NCBI RefSeq assembly: GCF_039544105.1
Contig: NZ_BAABLA010000007.1
Origin: Haloechinothrix_A salitolerans
GTDB taxonomy: Bacteria; Actinomycetota; Actinomycetes; Mycobacteriales; Pseudonocardiaceae
Reading direction: 5' to 3' (one strand)
DNA length: 64,000 nt
Under the pieces are notes generated by a model. It was not told the DNA's origin and did no database searches. It worked only from the letters and a program-made list of their open reading frames with translations. Of the stretch, positions 1-8,592 are shown piece after piece (the first letter of the stretch is position 1; each line of letters begins with the position of its first letter). Both the position numbers and the translations under genes were made by a program.

Positions 1-1931
1 ACGGCGGGGCCTTCCTTGCGCAGACGGCGGATCAGCTTGAACCCGCGCTTGGCGAGCCGCATCATCTCCTGCTTGTCGTATTTGCGCAGCCGCACGCCTT
101 CCTGCGACATGTCAGTGACGACGGCGGTCTCGAACAACGCGACGTGCCACCACTGCGCATCGGTGACCGGGATCTGGCCGATCTTGTAGCGGTGCTTGCC
201 GCGGAGCTTGTCGATGATCCGCTTGATCATAACCAGGTTCTTCCTGGTCGGCGTCGGACCCGCGTTGACGATGGCGATCCGGTTCGAGCCGACGCCGGGC
301 ACCTCGGTGGCATCGTGGCGCTTCGACTCCGGGTAGTGCGACCGAAGCTCACGGATCTCTTGCATCGCCTTGACGCCACCGTCGTGCAGGACGTCCGGCC
401 CTTCGAGGAAGTCCTCGACCGCCTTGAACAGCGTGGCGGTCAGCGCGTACTGCATGCCGAGCAGGTACCGGATCATGTGCCCGGTGACCGTCTTGGCGAG
501 CAGGTTGATGTCGAACGGCGTGTGCAGCGCCGCGGTGATCATCGCGTTACGCAGGTTGAAGTAGCGGTGCCACTCGTCCCAGTCCTTCCAGTGGAAGTCC
601 GCGTGCCAGACTCCAGCACCGGGCAACGTGACGGTACGGAAGCCCTTGGACTTCACCCGGAAGCCGTACTCTTGGTCGTCCCACTGGAAGAAGAACGGCA
701 GCGGGTAGCCACACTTCGCGACGATCTCGTACGGGATGAGGCAGGCCCACCAGCCGTTGTAGGCACCATCGACGCGGCGCTCCTGCTGCCTGGGCTTACC
801 ACTGCGGGGATCTAGGCGCAGCAGGTCAGCGCGGGCGAGCGCGTGCTTGACGACCTGGCCGGTCTCCAGTGTGTTCGGCAGCGCGTACTCGGCACTCCGA
901 TGCAACTGGTGCGGGTGCAGCAGGTTCAGCATCTGACCGCCGATGATGGCGGGCGCGGCCGAGCGGTTCGAGAACGCGGTGAGGCGGACGATAATGTCCG
1001 GCTCGAGCAGCACGTCGTCGTCCATGAACAGCACGTTGGCGTGTTCGGTCTCGGTGTGGCTCGCGACTTCGTAGAGGCCACGGGTGAAGCCGCCCGCACC
1101 ACCGAGGTTGGGCTGCTGGATGTACTCCAGCTTCGCGCCGAGGTCACTGGCGACCTGGGCGAAGCCCTCACGGGAGTCAACCGTGTCCGTACCCTGGTCG
1201 GCGACGTAGATGACGTCGAGCGTCTCCATGGAGTCGATGTCATCGGCGAGCGCGCGCAGGTTGGACAGGCAGTCGTCGGCGCGGTTCATCGTGCAGATGG
1301 TCACCGCGGTCGGCCGGATCTTCTCCGGTGCGTCGACGGTCCAGCGAACGTTCTCGATCGTGAGCGACTCGCCCGAGCCGGTCTCGATCTCCAGCCACAT
1401 CGCGCCGCCGTCGAAAAACTTGTCGATCTTAGCGTCCAGCGTGACCCGCTGAGCGGCGGCGTCGGCGACATGGGACGACGTCACCCGGCGCGGCTCGCCT
1501 TCGTAGTCCGACGCCCCGATGTAAACGCTGCCAGTACCGGTGGCGGTCAGCTCGACCGTCACATCCCGTGCCGTGGTCCAGCGCTGCCAGTAGGACGCGG
1601 GGAACCTGCCGAAGTACGTATTGGTCGTGACCTCGGCGTTCGGCCCAACGGTCAGGGTGTCGCGCGTGCGCGTGACGATGCCCTTGCTGTGCTCGGAGAC
1701 CCTCGCGTAGAGATCCCGGCTTACCAAGTCGGACGGCCCGACGAACAGGCCACGCTGGGCGAGCAGGCGACCATGCGACACGTGTTCGGTGAGGATGGGC
1801 TCGTTGTCCGCCTTGGCCTTCGCCAGATCCTCGGCAGTCGCCGTGGCGGAATGACCGTTAGTCGAGTCGGTCTGCGTAGCCTCGGCCATGTCCTCGGCCT
1901 TCTTACTCTCCGGAACTGTCTTGCCGGACAT
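1..1931 (-). CDS. glfT2: Galactofuranosyltransferase GlfT2 (3' end outside window)
   Basis: GlfT2 polymerises the galactan of arabinogalactan from UDP-galactofuranose at the inner face of the membrane. About 643 codons are visible and no stop occurs before the window edge, so only the C-terminal end is missing. After a short charged N-terminus comes a beta-sandwich-like region (residues 60-200), then a GT-A domain with the metal-binding FMDDDV motif near residue 303. The acceptor-site WDDQEYGFR motif lies near residue 415 and WHADFHW near 440, all hallmarks of GlfT2. The ATG at 1931 gives MSGKTVPESK; another ATG at 1941 is in a different frame. In mycobacteria glfT2 sits in the glf operon; here glf is about 9.6 kb away, with gtrA directly upstream on the same strand. 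Identification is firm. Confidence 0.93.
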   Translation of the reverse strand, partial: MSGKTVPESKKAEDMAEATQTDSTNGHSATATAEDLAKAKADNEPILTEHVSHGRLLAQRGLFVGPSDLVSRDLYARVSEHSKGIVTRTRDTLTVGPNAEVTTNTYFGRFPASYWQRWTTARDVTVELTATGTGSVYIGASDYEGEPRRVTSSHVADAAAQRVTLDAKIDKFFDGGAMWLEIETGSGESLTIENVRWTVDAPEKIRPTAVTICTMNRADDCLSNLRALADDIDSMETLDVIYVADQGTDTVDSREGFAQVASDLGAKLEYIQQPNLGGAGGFTRGLYEVASHTETEHANVLFMDDDVLLEPDIIVRLTAFSNRSAAPAIIGGQMLNLLHPHQLHRSAEYALPNTLETGQVVKHALARADLLRLDPRSGKPRQQERRVDGAYNGWWACLIPYEIVAKCGYPLPFFFQWDDQEYGFRVKSKGFRTVTLPGAGVWHADFHWKDWDEWHRYFNLRNAMITAALHTPFDINLLAKTVTGHMIRYLLGMQYALTATLFKAVEDFLEGPDVLHDGGVKAMQEIRELRSHYPESKRHDATEVPGVGSNRIAIVNAGPTPTRKNLVMIKRIIDKLRGKHRYKIGQIPVTDAQWWHVALFETAVVTDMSQEGVRLRKYDKQEMMRLAKRGFKLIRRLRKEGPA

Positions 1932-2025
1932 CGCGCCTCATTCCTGATTACTGTCTGCCATGCAACGCGGGGCTTCGGTTCGCGGGGTCAAGGTACATGG
2001 TGCGATTTCCGCGCCTTCACCCACA

Positions 2026-2526
2026 TCAACCACGTAACGAATCTTTACTTTCCACTGACCGACCAGTTTGCCGAGCCCGTTCCCTAAACACCACGAACCT
2101 GAGCATGACGAAGTTAATCGTCGTGGCCGTTGCCTGGGAAACCACCCAGGCGAGGTCCTCTCGCCAGCCGGTTGTTGGCAATGTGTGCAACAACGCGGAG
2201 TTGACGCCTACCGCGACCGCGAACGTCGAGCCGTAGAGCATCATGAAACCGCTGGCCTGGCGGATACCGCCGGTCGCGTCGAAGGTGAACCGCTTGTTGA
2301 GCACGTAGGCGGTTGTCGTCCCGATGATGAAGCTGACGCCACGCGCGATGTCGATCAGCGGAGAGACGTCCATGCCGAATGCGAGCAACGTCTTGTAGGT
2401 ACCGAAATCGAGCACCGCGCAGAAGGCGCCGACGGCCCCAAAACGGACCAGTTGCGCGAAGACCGATCGAGAACGGGCGTCTCGCCTAGAAAATCTCGGT
2501 CCACTCGCCACGGATTCTGTCACCAC
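2026..2526 (-). CDS. GtrA-family membrane protein (Rv3789-like)
   Basis: This 166-residue protein has the GtrA signature: a first helix with FGAVGAFCAVLDFGTY, then VSFIIGTTTAYVLNKRFTF, and two further membrane helices. GtrA proteins are four-helix membrane proteins linked to movement or handling of polyprenyl-phosphate sugars. In M. tuberculosis the GtrA protein Rv3789 lies next to dprE1 and has been linked to decaprenyl-phosphoryl-arabinose and arabinan assembly. Here it lies 94 bp upstream of glfT2 on the same strand and divergent from the dprE cassette, so the same role is likely. The start is one of two consecutive GTG codons at 2526 and 2523. The family call is secure; the exact role is inferred. 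Confidence 0.85.
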   Translation of the reverse strand: MVTESVASGPRFSRRDARSRSVFAQLVRFGAVGAFCAVLDFGTYKTLLAFGMDVSPLIDIARGVSFIIGTTTAYVLNKRFTFDATGGIRQASGFMMLYGSTFAVAVGVNSALLHTLPTTGWREDLAWVVSQATATTINFVMLRFVVFRERARQTGRSVESKDSLRG

Positions 2527-2865
2527 CGCTTTACCTTTTCATTGCACTCTCTTTGAACTCGACGTATCTCTGCTTACCAGCAGCCGAGACGGCGAGTCTA
2601 AGCGGTCACCCGACGAACAGCTGGCACAGTGACACGCACTCGCGAGCCGCAGCCCTAGTAGTCCCGAGTCGCGGCGCGCGGCAGGCCGCACAACCGATGG
2701 TCGTCGCTAGCGCGCGCCGGAGCTGGCCAAGAGGGACACCGTCGCGAGGTTCGCTACAGTGCGTACCGCACAAGGGTGCATAATTGGACGCCCTCGACTT
2801 ACCCTGCCGCCACCTCGCAAGCAGGGTACCCTCCCGCTCGCTCCGAGGGGGTATACGGGTGAGAC
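2527..2865. other. Divergent intergenic region upstream of gtrA and the dprE cassette
   Basis: About 340 bp separate the start of gtrA on the minus strand from the first sulfotransferase-like gene on the plus strand. No convincing gene is visible. Promoters for both the gtrA-glfT2 and the dprE-cassette transcripts should lie here, but I could not assign -35/-10 boxes with confidence. Confidence 0.5.
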
Positions 2866-2898
2866 TTGAGTCAGACGTTCACAGGAAGAGAGCAGGCG

Positions 2899-4152
2899 TT
2901 GAGCGCGAAGACGGTTTACCTCCACATCGGCACGATGAAATCGGGGACCACGTACCTACAGGACGTGATGAAGAGCAACAAGGAGCTTCTTGCCGAACGC
3001 GGTGTGCTGTGGCCCGGCCGTCACTGGGGTGACCAGGTCTACGCGGCACGCGATCTCGCGAACATCAACCCGCACGATTACCGTCCCTCGATCGTGGCCG
3101 GATCCTGGCAACGCCTGGTCGACGAGATCCACGCGTGGGATGGGCATGCCGCCGTCATCTCGATGGAATGGCTGGCTGGCGGTGCGCAGCCGGACCACAT
3201 CCGCCACGCGGTGGAGACTCTCGCGCCTGCCGAAGTTCACGTGATCCTGACCGGCCGGGATCTCGCACGCAACATTCCAGCCACGTGGCAAGAGGACATG
3301 CAAAACTGGATGACCTGCTCGTGGCAGGACTTCATCGCCGCCGTGCGCGATCCCGAGTCAGCCCCCATCGACGCGGGGAAACGCGTGTGGCGGCAGCAGG
3401 ACCTCGGGGCGATCTTGCGCAAGTGGAACGAGGTCATCCCCGCCGAGCGGACGCACGTCATCACGGTCCCACCACCAGGTGCCGACCCTGGCGCGTTGTG
3501 GGAACGGTTCGCCGCGGTGATCGGCATCAAGCCTGACGAGTACAGCCCGCCACCCCGCGGCGTTAACACGTCACTCGGCGTGACCTCGGCTGAGCTGATG
3601 CGGCGGGTCAACACTCTCAGCCACAAGCGGGGCATGAAGTGGCGAAAGTCCGAGCGGCTGTTCAAACAGATTCTCTCCAAGCAGGTGCTGAGCCAGCGCA
3701 AGGGAAAGGAGCCCGCGCTCGTACTGCCAGACGAGCACTGGCCATGGGCCATCGAACAGGGCAAACGTATCGCCGCCGAGGTTGAACAGACCGGCGCGCG
3801 GGTGTGGGGTGATCTCGCCGAACTGGTGCCGGACCGTGCTCACGCGCGCGAAGGAGCTACGCCGGACCAGGCGACCGACAGCGAGCTGCTCGAGGCGGCG
3901 CTCGACGGCATAGTCGGCCTTGTCGCTCACGTCCAGAACAAGATTCCGACGCTGGACCAGCAGCAAGAGATGGAGAACCGGCGCCACAACCAGGCCCAGC
4001 AGGGTGAGGCACCGCGGAATCACCAGGAACCGGCAAGTCAGATTGTGAAGCGTTGCCTCGTTGAGCTAGCCCAGCGAGGAGGCGTGATGGGCGCGCTGTA
4101 TCGCTTCTGGCAGACCGGACGTCGCAAGCTGCGCGGGACCACACGGTCCTGA
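2899..4152 (+). CDS. Sulfotransferase-like protein, paralogue 1
   Basis: The protein opens with KTVYLHIGTMKSGTTYLQ. The KSGTTYLQ part matches the 5'-phosphosulfate-binding loop of PAPS-dependent sulfotransferases. A later RDLARNIPATWQE segment is where the 3'-phosphate-binding RxxxRxxS region would be, but it lacks the classical Ser. The remaining ~250 residues are helical and charged, ending in a basic tail. I chose the TTG at 2899 because AGGAAGAG lies 9-16 bases upstream; an in-frame TTG at 2866 would add 11 residues. The gene is 116 bp upstream of dprE1 and is paralogous to the gene at 5718, sharing the motifs HIG-KxGTTYLQ, RDLARxIPAxWQED and LVP near the C-terminus. Substrate unknown; sulfation of an envelope glycan or lipid is an inference from position. 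Confidence 0.72.
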   Translation: MSAKTVYLHIGTMKSGTTYLQDVMKSNKELLAERGVLWPGRHWGDQVYAARDLANINPHDYRPSIVAGSWQRLVDEIHAWDGHAAVISMEWLAGGAQPDHIRHAVETLAPAEVHVILTGRDLARNIPATWQEDMQNWMTCSWQDFIAAVRDPESAPIDAGKRVWRQQDLGAILRKWNEVIPAERTHVITVPPPGADPGALWERFAAVIGIKPDEYSPPPRGVNTSLGVTSAELMRRVNTLSHKRGMKWRKSERLFKQILSKQVLSQRKGKEPALVLPDEHWPWAIEQGKRIAAEVEQTGARVWGDLAELVPDRAHAREGATPDQATDSELLEAALDGIVGLVAHVQNKIPTLDQQQEMENRRHNQAQQGEAPRNHQEPASQIVKRCLVELAQRGGVMGALYRFWQTGRRKLRGTTRS

Positions 4153-4160
4153 CGATGGGG

Positions 4161-4200
4161 AACGAGCCCGCTCGCCAGGCCTCCGCGAGCGGGGCTCGTT
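4161..4200 (+). terminator. Strong hairpin between sulfotransferase 1 and dprE1
   Basis: The arms AACGAGCCCGCTCGC and GCGAGCGGGGCTCGTT pair along 15 bases with one bulged base and a short loop, starting 8 bases after the sulfotransferase stop. No T tract follows. It may end transcription or stabilise the upstream message. Its position also argues against a dprE1 start at 4203, immediately after the stem. Confidence 0.5.
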
Positions 4201-4268
4201 GAATGTCGGCCGCGGGCCGCGAAGCACGTCGCGCGGGTGTTCACCAGCCAACTCGCTACCCTGGGCGA

Positions 4269-5642
4269 GTGGCCACATCGCATCACCCTCCACGCAGGAC
4301 CGCACTGACGGGATGGGCACGCACGGCGCCCACGGTCGCCGACGTCGTGCGGGCCGAGAACCCAGATATCGCCATCAACGCCGTGCGGCAAGCGGGCGAG
4401 CGAGGCGTCATCGCGCGCGGCCTTGGCCGATCGTACGGGGACCCTGCCCAGAACGCCGGCGGCGTCGTCATCGACATGACCGCGCTCAACCGCATCCACT
4501 CGATCGACGCGAACAGCGGGCTCGCCGTGCTGGACGCCGGTGTCAGCCTGGACACCCTGATGCGGGCCGCGTTGCCATTCGGCCTCTGGGTTCCGGTGCT
4601 GCCCGGCACCCGGCAAGTCACCGTCGGGGGCGCCATCGGCTCGGACATCCACGGCAAGAACCATCACAGCGCGGGCAGCTTCGGCAACCACGTGGTGTCC
4701 ATGGAGCTGCTCACCGCCGACGGCGAGGTTCGCACACTCACCCCTGACGGGCCGGAATCGGAACTGTTCTGGGCCACGGTCGGCGGCATGGGGCTGACCG
4801 GCATCGTGCTGCGCGCGACGATCGCGATGAAGCACACCGAGACCGCGTACTTCATCGCGGACACGGACCGCACGGCTGACTTGGACGAGACCATCGAGCT
4901 GTTCTCGGACGGCTCCGACGACCGGTACGACTACTCGTCGGCCTGGTTCGACTCCATCTCGACCGACTCGCGGCTCGGGCGGGCCGCGCTCGGTAGAGGG
5001 TCCCTGGCAACGCTGGACCAGTTGCCGAAGAGGCTCCGCGCGCACCCGCTGAAGTTCGACGCGCCTACCCTGTTGACACTGCCGGATATCTTCCCGAACG
5101 GCCTTGCCAATCAACTCACCTTCAGCGCGATCGGTGAACTCTACTATCGCAAAACCCCGAAGCGCGGTCGCGGCATGGTGCAGAATTTGACCGCGTTTTA
5201 CCACCCGCTGGACCTGTTCGGGAAGTGGAACCGGGCATATGGGCCAAATGGGTTTCTCCAGTACCAATTCATAGCACCATTCGGCAAGGATGACGAATTT
5301 CGCGCGATCGTGCGACGTATCGCCGAATCGGGCCACGTGTCGTTCCTGAACGTCTTTAAGCGATTCGGAGCGGGCAACCGAGCACCGCTGTCGTTCCCGA
5401 TGCCAGGCTGGACGATCACCGTCGACTTTCCGATAAAAGACGGTTTGCACCGGCTGTGCACGGAGCTTGACGAACGGGTGATGAGCATGGGCGGACGGCT
5501 CTACCTGGCGAAAGACTCCCGGATGAGCCCGGAAGGATTCGCCGCTATGTATCCCCGATTGGACGAATGGCGCAAAGTCCGCGATGCCGTCGATCCGAAC
5601 GGTACTTTCAAGTCCGATTTAGCCCGGCGACTCGCAATTTGA
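4269..5642 (+). CDS. dprE1: Decaprenylphosphoryl-beta-D-ribose 2'-oxidase DprE1
   Basis: DprE1 is the FAD enzyme that oxidises decaprenylphosphoryl-ribose as the first half of epimerisation to decaprenylphosphoryl-arabinose, the arabinan donor. The sequence shows RGLGRSYGD, VLPGTRQVTVGGAI, DIHGKNHHSAGSFGNH (the His that binds FAD covalently), YSSAWFD, LTLPDVFPNGLAN-like and AKDSR with the catalytic Lys. The GTG at 4269 gives VATSHHPPRRTALTGWART, aligning with the family start; an upstream ATG at 4203 adds 22 poorly conserved residues. Length 457 matches the family (~460). In the benzothiazinone pocket the residue equivalent to M. tuberculosis Cys387 is Thr (ACC at 5418-5420; WTITVDF versus WNICVDF). 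Unlike in mycobacteria, dprE2 does not follow directly: three other genes intervene. Confidence 0.96.
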   Translation: MATSHHPPRRTALTGWARTAPTVADVVRAENPDIAINAVRQAGERGVIARGLGRSYGDPAQNAGGVVIDMTALNRIHSIDANSGLAVLDAGVSLDTLMRAALPFGLWVPVLPGTRQVTVGGAIGSDIHGKNHHSAGSFGNHVVSMELLTADGEVRTLTPDGPESELFWATVGGMGLTGIVLRATIAMKHTETAYFIADTDRTADLDETIELFSDGSDDRYDYSSAWFDSISTDSRLGRAALGRGSLATLDQLPKRLRAHPLKFDAPTLLTLPDIFPNGLANQLTFSAIGELYYRKTPKRGRGMVQNLTAFYHPLDLFGKWNRAYGPNGFLQYQFIAPFGKDDEFRAIVRRIAESGHVSFLNVFKRFGAGNRAPLSFPMPGWTITVDFPIKDGLHRLCTELDERVMSMGGRLYLAKDSRMSPEGFAAMYPRLDEWRKVRDAVDPNGTFKSDLARRLAI

Positions 5643-5717
5643 CGACACTTCGGTCATAACGAACAGATAACGGACCCGCCGCCGGTCAACATTTGGTGGT
5701 CATTATCCTCTCGGGGC

Positions 5718-6926
5718 ATGGTCGATCGCTCACGGCGCGTGTATCTGCACATCGGTGCACCCAAAACGGGAACCACATACCTTCAGCACGTGATGACGCG
5801 AAAGCGATCACGGTTGCGCGAACTCGGTCTCCTTTATCCGGAATCGAGTGGAAACGCGCATTTTCTGGCAGCGCACGATCTGCGAGGTTTGGACTACTAC
5901 GGAGTGTCCGGACCGAAAATCGCAGGTGCCTGGGGCAATGTCGTCGGAGCGGTACGCGGGTGGGACGGTCCCGCCGTCATCTCGCACGAGATGTTCTCAC
6001 TCGCGGACGCCGAGACCGTGCGGCGCGCGATGCGGGATCTCGAGGGCCTCGAGGTGCACATCGTGATAACCGCCCGCGACCTGGCACGTCAGATTCCCGC
6101 GCACTGGCAGGAAGACATCAAAAACCGCGGCTTGTTGACCTATGCGGACTACCTGCACTCGCTGAAGCGTATCGACGACACGGTCAACCCGTTCTTCGCC
6201 AACATCTTCTGGAACTACCAGAACCTGCCATCGGTGCTGCGTACCTGGGCTGGCGACATCCCGCCGGAACGGGTCCACATTGTGACAGCACCCCCGCGCG
6301 GTACGACCCATAAGGACGCACTCTGGCCACGATTCGCGCGCACCATCGGCATCGACCCCGCAGAATGCCCTGCTGACGTGACGGTCCGCAACCCCTCGAT
6401 GGGTCTCGTCGAAACGAACCTGCTGCGGCGACTCAACAGCAGAATCATCGACACGCTGGACGGCCCGAGCTATCACAACATGATCAAGCACTACCTCGCC
6501 GTCGATGTGCTCGCGGCGCGGTCCGACTCGACACCGCTGCGGCTGCCTGTCGAGGACAGGGAATGGGTCACACAACGGGCCAAGGAACTCGTTCGGGAGC
6601 TACGGGAAGCCGAGTATCACGTCGTCGGCGATCTAGAGGAGCTTGTTCCCATCTGGGACGAAACGGAGCAACTCACCCGCCACCCCGACGATGCCAGCGA
6701 CGCCGAAATGCTGGACGCGTCACTCGACGCGCTAGCCGGTGTGCTGCATCGAATGGACGAGATGCGCGAGCAGCTACGAACGCTGGGCGATCGAGAGACG
6801 GCGTCGCCACTCAGACTGAGCGCCAAGTGGGCCGCGCGGAAATATCCCCGGCTGGCGAACATGGCGCGAGGCGGGCTGAGCGTCGTCGGCCGGGTGCGCG
6901 GTCGGCTTGCCGCATGTCGGCGCTGA
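5718..6926 (+). CDS. Sulfotransferase-like protein, paralogue 2
   Basis: This 402-residue protein begins RRVYLHIGAPKTGTTYLQHV, the P-loop-like 5'-phosphosulfate site of sulfotransferases, and contains ARDLARQIPAHWQEDIKNR. That aligns with the gene at 2899, which has the same order of motifs and similar length. The middle carries VHIVTAPPRGT..LWPRFA, also present in the paralogue as VITVPPPGADPGALWERFA. The C-terminal ~120 residues are helical and basic. The ATG at 5718 begins 75 bp after dprE1. The pair flank dprE1, which suggests duplication within the cassette. The enzyme class is likely; the acceptor is unknown, and loss of activity cannot be excluded because the 3'-phosphate-binding Ser is not evident. 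Confidence 0.7.
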   Translation: MVDRSRRVYLHIGAPKTGTTYLQHVMTRKRSRLRELGLLYPESSGNAHFLAAHDLRGLDYYGVSGPKIAGAWGNVVGAVRGWDGPAVISHEMFSLADAETVRRAMRDLEGLEVHIVITARDLARQIPAHWQEDIKNRGLLTYADYLHSLKRIDDTVNPFFANIFWNYQNLPSVLRTWAGDIPPERVHIVTAPPRGTTHKDALWPRFARTIGIDPAECPADVTVRNPSMGLVETNLLRRLNSRIIDTLDGPSYHNMIKHYLAVDVLAARSDSTPLRLPVEDREWVTQRAKELVRELREAEYHVVGDLEELVPIWDETEQLTRHPDDASDAEMLDASLDALAGVLHRMDEMREQLRTLGDRETASPLRLSAKWAARKYPRLANMARGGLSVVGRVRGRLAACRR

Positions 6927-7011
6927 GGACCGTGGTGGGCCCGGAAGACCGTGAACGAACGCTGTACCCGACGTGAACAACCTCATACATCCGGGTGTAT
7001 CGTGCCGTGCT

Positions 7012-8592
7012 ATGACGAAGCCCGCGACGGGGGAACGCGATGCTGCCCAGGCCTTTATCAGCGATGACGCACTGCGCCTGCCGTGCGAGTGGGACGCGGT
7101 TCTGGATGTCTGTATCGGCGGGCGCCGGATATGGTCCATAGAGCCTCCGTCACAGAAGGAGATCGCCGCGGGTGAGTCGCGTCGCATCCCATGGCCCGAG
7201 GTTTTGCTTCCCTTCCTGACCGGGAAGGCGCGGGTCACGATTCGCGAGCACTTGAGTGGCCACGTTCTACTGGAACAGGACCACCGGTTCGGCACCGGCG
7301 ATGGAGAGGTCCGCGTTGTCAACGCGGCCGGTAACCCGCTGACGGTGAACAAGTCCGGTCGACTGGATCGTGCCTTCGACACCGGCAGCGACAAGATGGT
7401 GAGCTCCCTGCTCGATGGCGTCGAGACGCTGCTCACCGATCTCCGTGAGGTATGCGGGGTCGAGGCTTTCCTCGCGTTCGGCGGCCTGCTCGGTGCGGTC
7501 CGGAAAGGCGAGCTCATCGGGCACGACACCGACCTTGACGTCGGATACCTCAGCGCTTACACGCATCCGATCGACGTGGCCAGGGAATCCTTTCAGATGC
7601 AACGAATGCTCCGCCGCCATGGCTACACGCTGCATCGCTTCTCGACGGCGGACTTCAAAGCACGTATCAAGGACCCGGATGGCGGCACCCGCGGCATCGA
7701 CATCTTCGGCGGCTTCATCGTCGATGGCTACTTCCACTTGATGCCGAGCGTCAGGGCACCGCTGCCCCGCTCGGCGATCCTGCCGTTGAGCACGGTAACG
7801 CTGCACGGCCGACAGGTAGTGGCACCAGCCGACCCGGAAGCCCTCCTCGAAGCGACGTACGGGCCGAACTGGCGAGTTCCGGACCCGTCATTCAAACACC
7901 GACCACCGCCGTCGACTCGTCGACGCCTACAAGGATGGACACGCGGATTGAGACAACACGTTCGCTACTGGGAGTCGTTCTACAGCAGCCGGGAGAGCGC
8001 GGCCGTTCCAGATGAGCCGTCCGCCTTCGCGCAATGGGTACACGAACGCGAGTCGACGCCTGGTCGGCTCGTCGATATCGGCTTTGGTACCGGTCGCGAC
8101 GCGCTATGGTTCGCCCGCTCAGGATACCAAGTCCACGGGCTCGAATACGCCCGCGCCGCGGTCAAGAACGCGCAGAAGACCGCAGATGCCTCGGACCTGC
8201 CCGCCGAGTTCGAGTTCTTCAACCTTTACGAGTTGCGCCAGGTGCTAGCGGTAGGAGCTCGGCTGGCACAGCACGAGACGCCACCTACGCTCTATGGGCG
8301 CTTTCTGCTGCACGCGATGGAGGATGCGGGCCGCCACCATCTCTGGCGACTCTCCCAGATGGCACTGCGCAAGGGCGGACGCCTGTATCTGGAGTTCCGC
8401 ACCGGTAAGGACGCCAAGGCGGAACATGTCTTCGGTGAGCACTTCCGTCGCTTCCTTGACCCCGACGCCGTGGTTGACGAGATCGAGACCCGTGGCGGAA
8501 AGATCGACCACCGAGAGGAAGGCCACGGCCTCGCGGTTTACAAGGACGAGGATCCGCACGTGTGCCGACTCGTCGTGAGGTGGGACCAGTGA
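7012..8592 (+). CDS. LicD-like nucleotidyltransferase fused to a SAM methyltransferase
   Basis: Two enzyme modules are read in one frame. Residues ~140-290 show the LicD/fukutin-type fold: LAFGGLLGAVRKGELIGHD followed by TDLDVGYL (the metal-binding acidic motif), then DIFGGFIVDGYFHL and a C-terminal WRVPDPSF. LicD enzymes transfer phospho-alcohols such as phosphocholine to glycans. Residues ~345-520 are a class I methyltransferase with motif I VDIGFGTGRDALWFA and an acidic GLEYA loop. The first ~135 residues form a beta-rich domain I do not recognise. Start ATG 7012 gives MTKPATGERD; an in-frame GTG at 6973 would add 13 residues. The stop overlaps the next gene's GTG by four bases (GTGA), implying translational coupling. 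The substrate is unknown; a phospho-modified, methylated envelope glycan is an inference. Confidence 0.7.
   Translation: MTKPATGERDAAQAFISDDALRLPCEWDAVLDVCIGGRRIWSIEPPSQKEIAAGESRRIPWPEVLLPFLTGKARVTIREHLSGHVLLEQDHRFGTGDGEVRVVNAAGNPLTVNKSGRLDRAFDTGSDKMVSSLLDGVETLLTDLREVCGVEAFLAFGGLLGAVRKGELIGHDTDLDVGYLSAYTHPIDVARESFQMQRMLRRHGYTLHRFSTADFKARIKDPDGGTRGIDIFGGFIVDGYFHLMPSVRAPLPRSAILPLSTVTLHGRQVVAPADPEALLEATYGPNWRVPDPSFKHRPPPSTRRRLQGWTRGLRQHVRYWESFYSSRESAAVPDEPSAFAQWVHERESTPGRLVDIGFGTGRDALWFARSGYQVHGLEYARAAVKNAQKTADASDLPAEFEFFNLYELRQVLAVGARLAQHETPPTLYGRFLLHAMEDAGRHHLWRLSQMALRKGGRLYLEFRTGKDAKAEHVFGEHFRRFLDPDAVVDEIETRGGKIDHREEGHGLAVYKDEDPHVCRLVVRWDQ

Noticed and set aside
843..2087. A long plus-strand open frame (414 codons) opposite glfT2
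   Set aside because: It is antisense to the conserved glfT2 frame; its translation is Arg/Val/Asp-rich without family motifs, typical of the mirror frame in GC-rich genes.
4038..5450. A 470-codon minus-strand open frame opposite dprE1
   Set aside because: It lies antisense to dprE1, whose plus frame matches the known enzyme from end to end. The antisense product has no recognisable domain.
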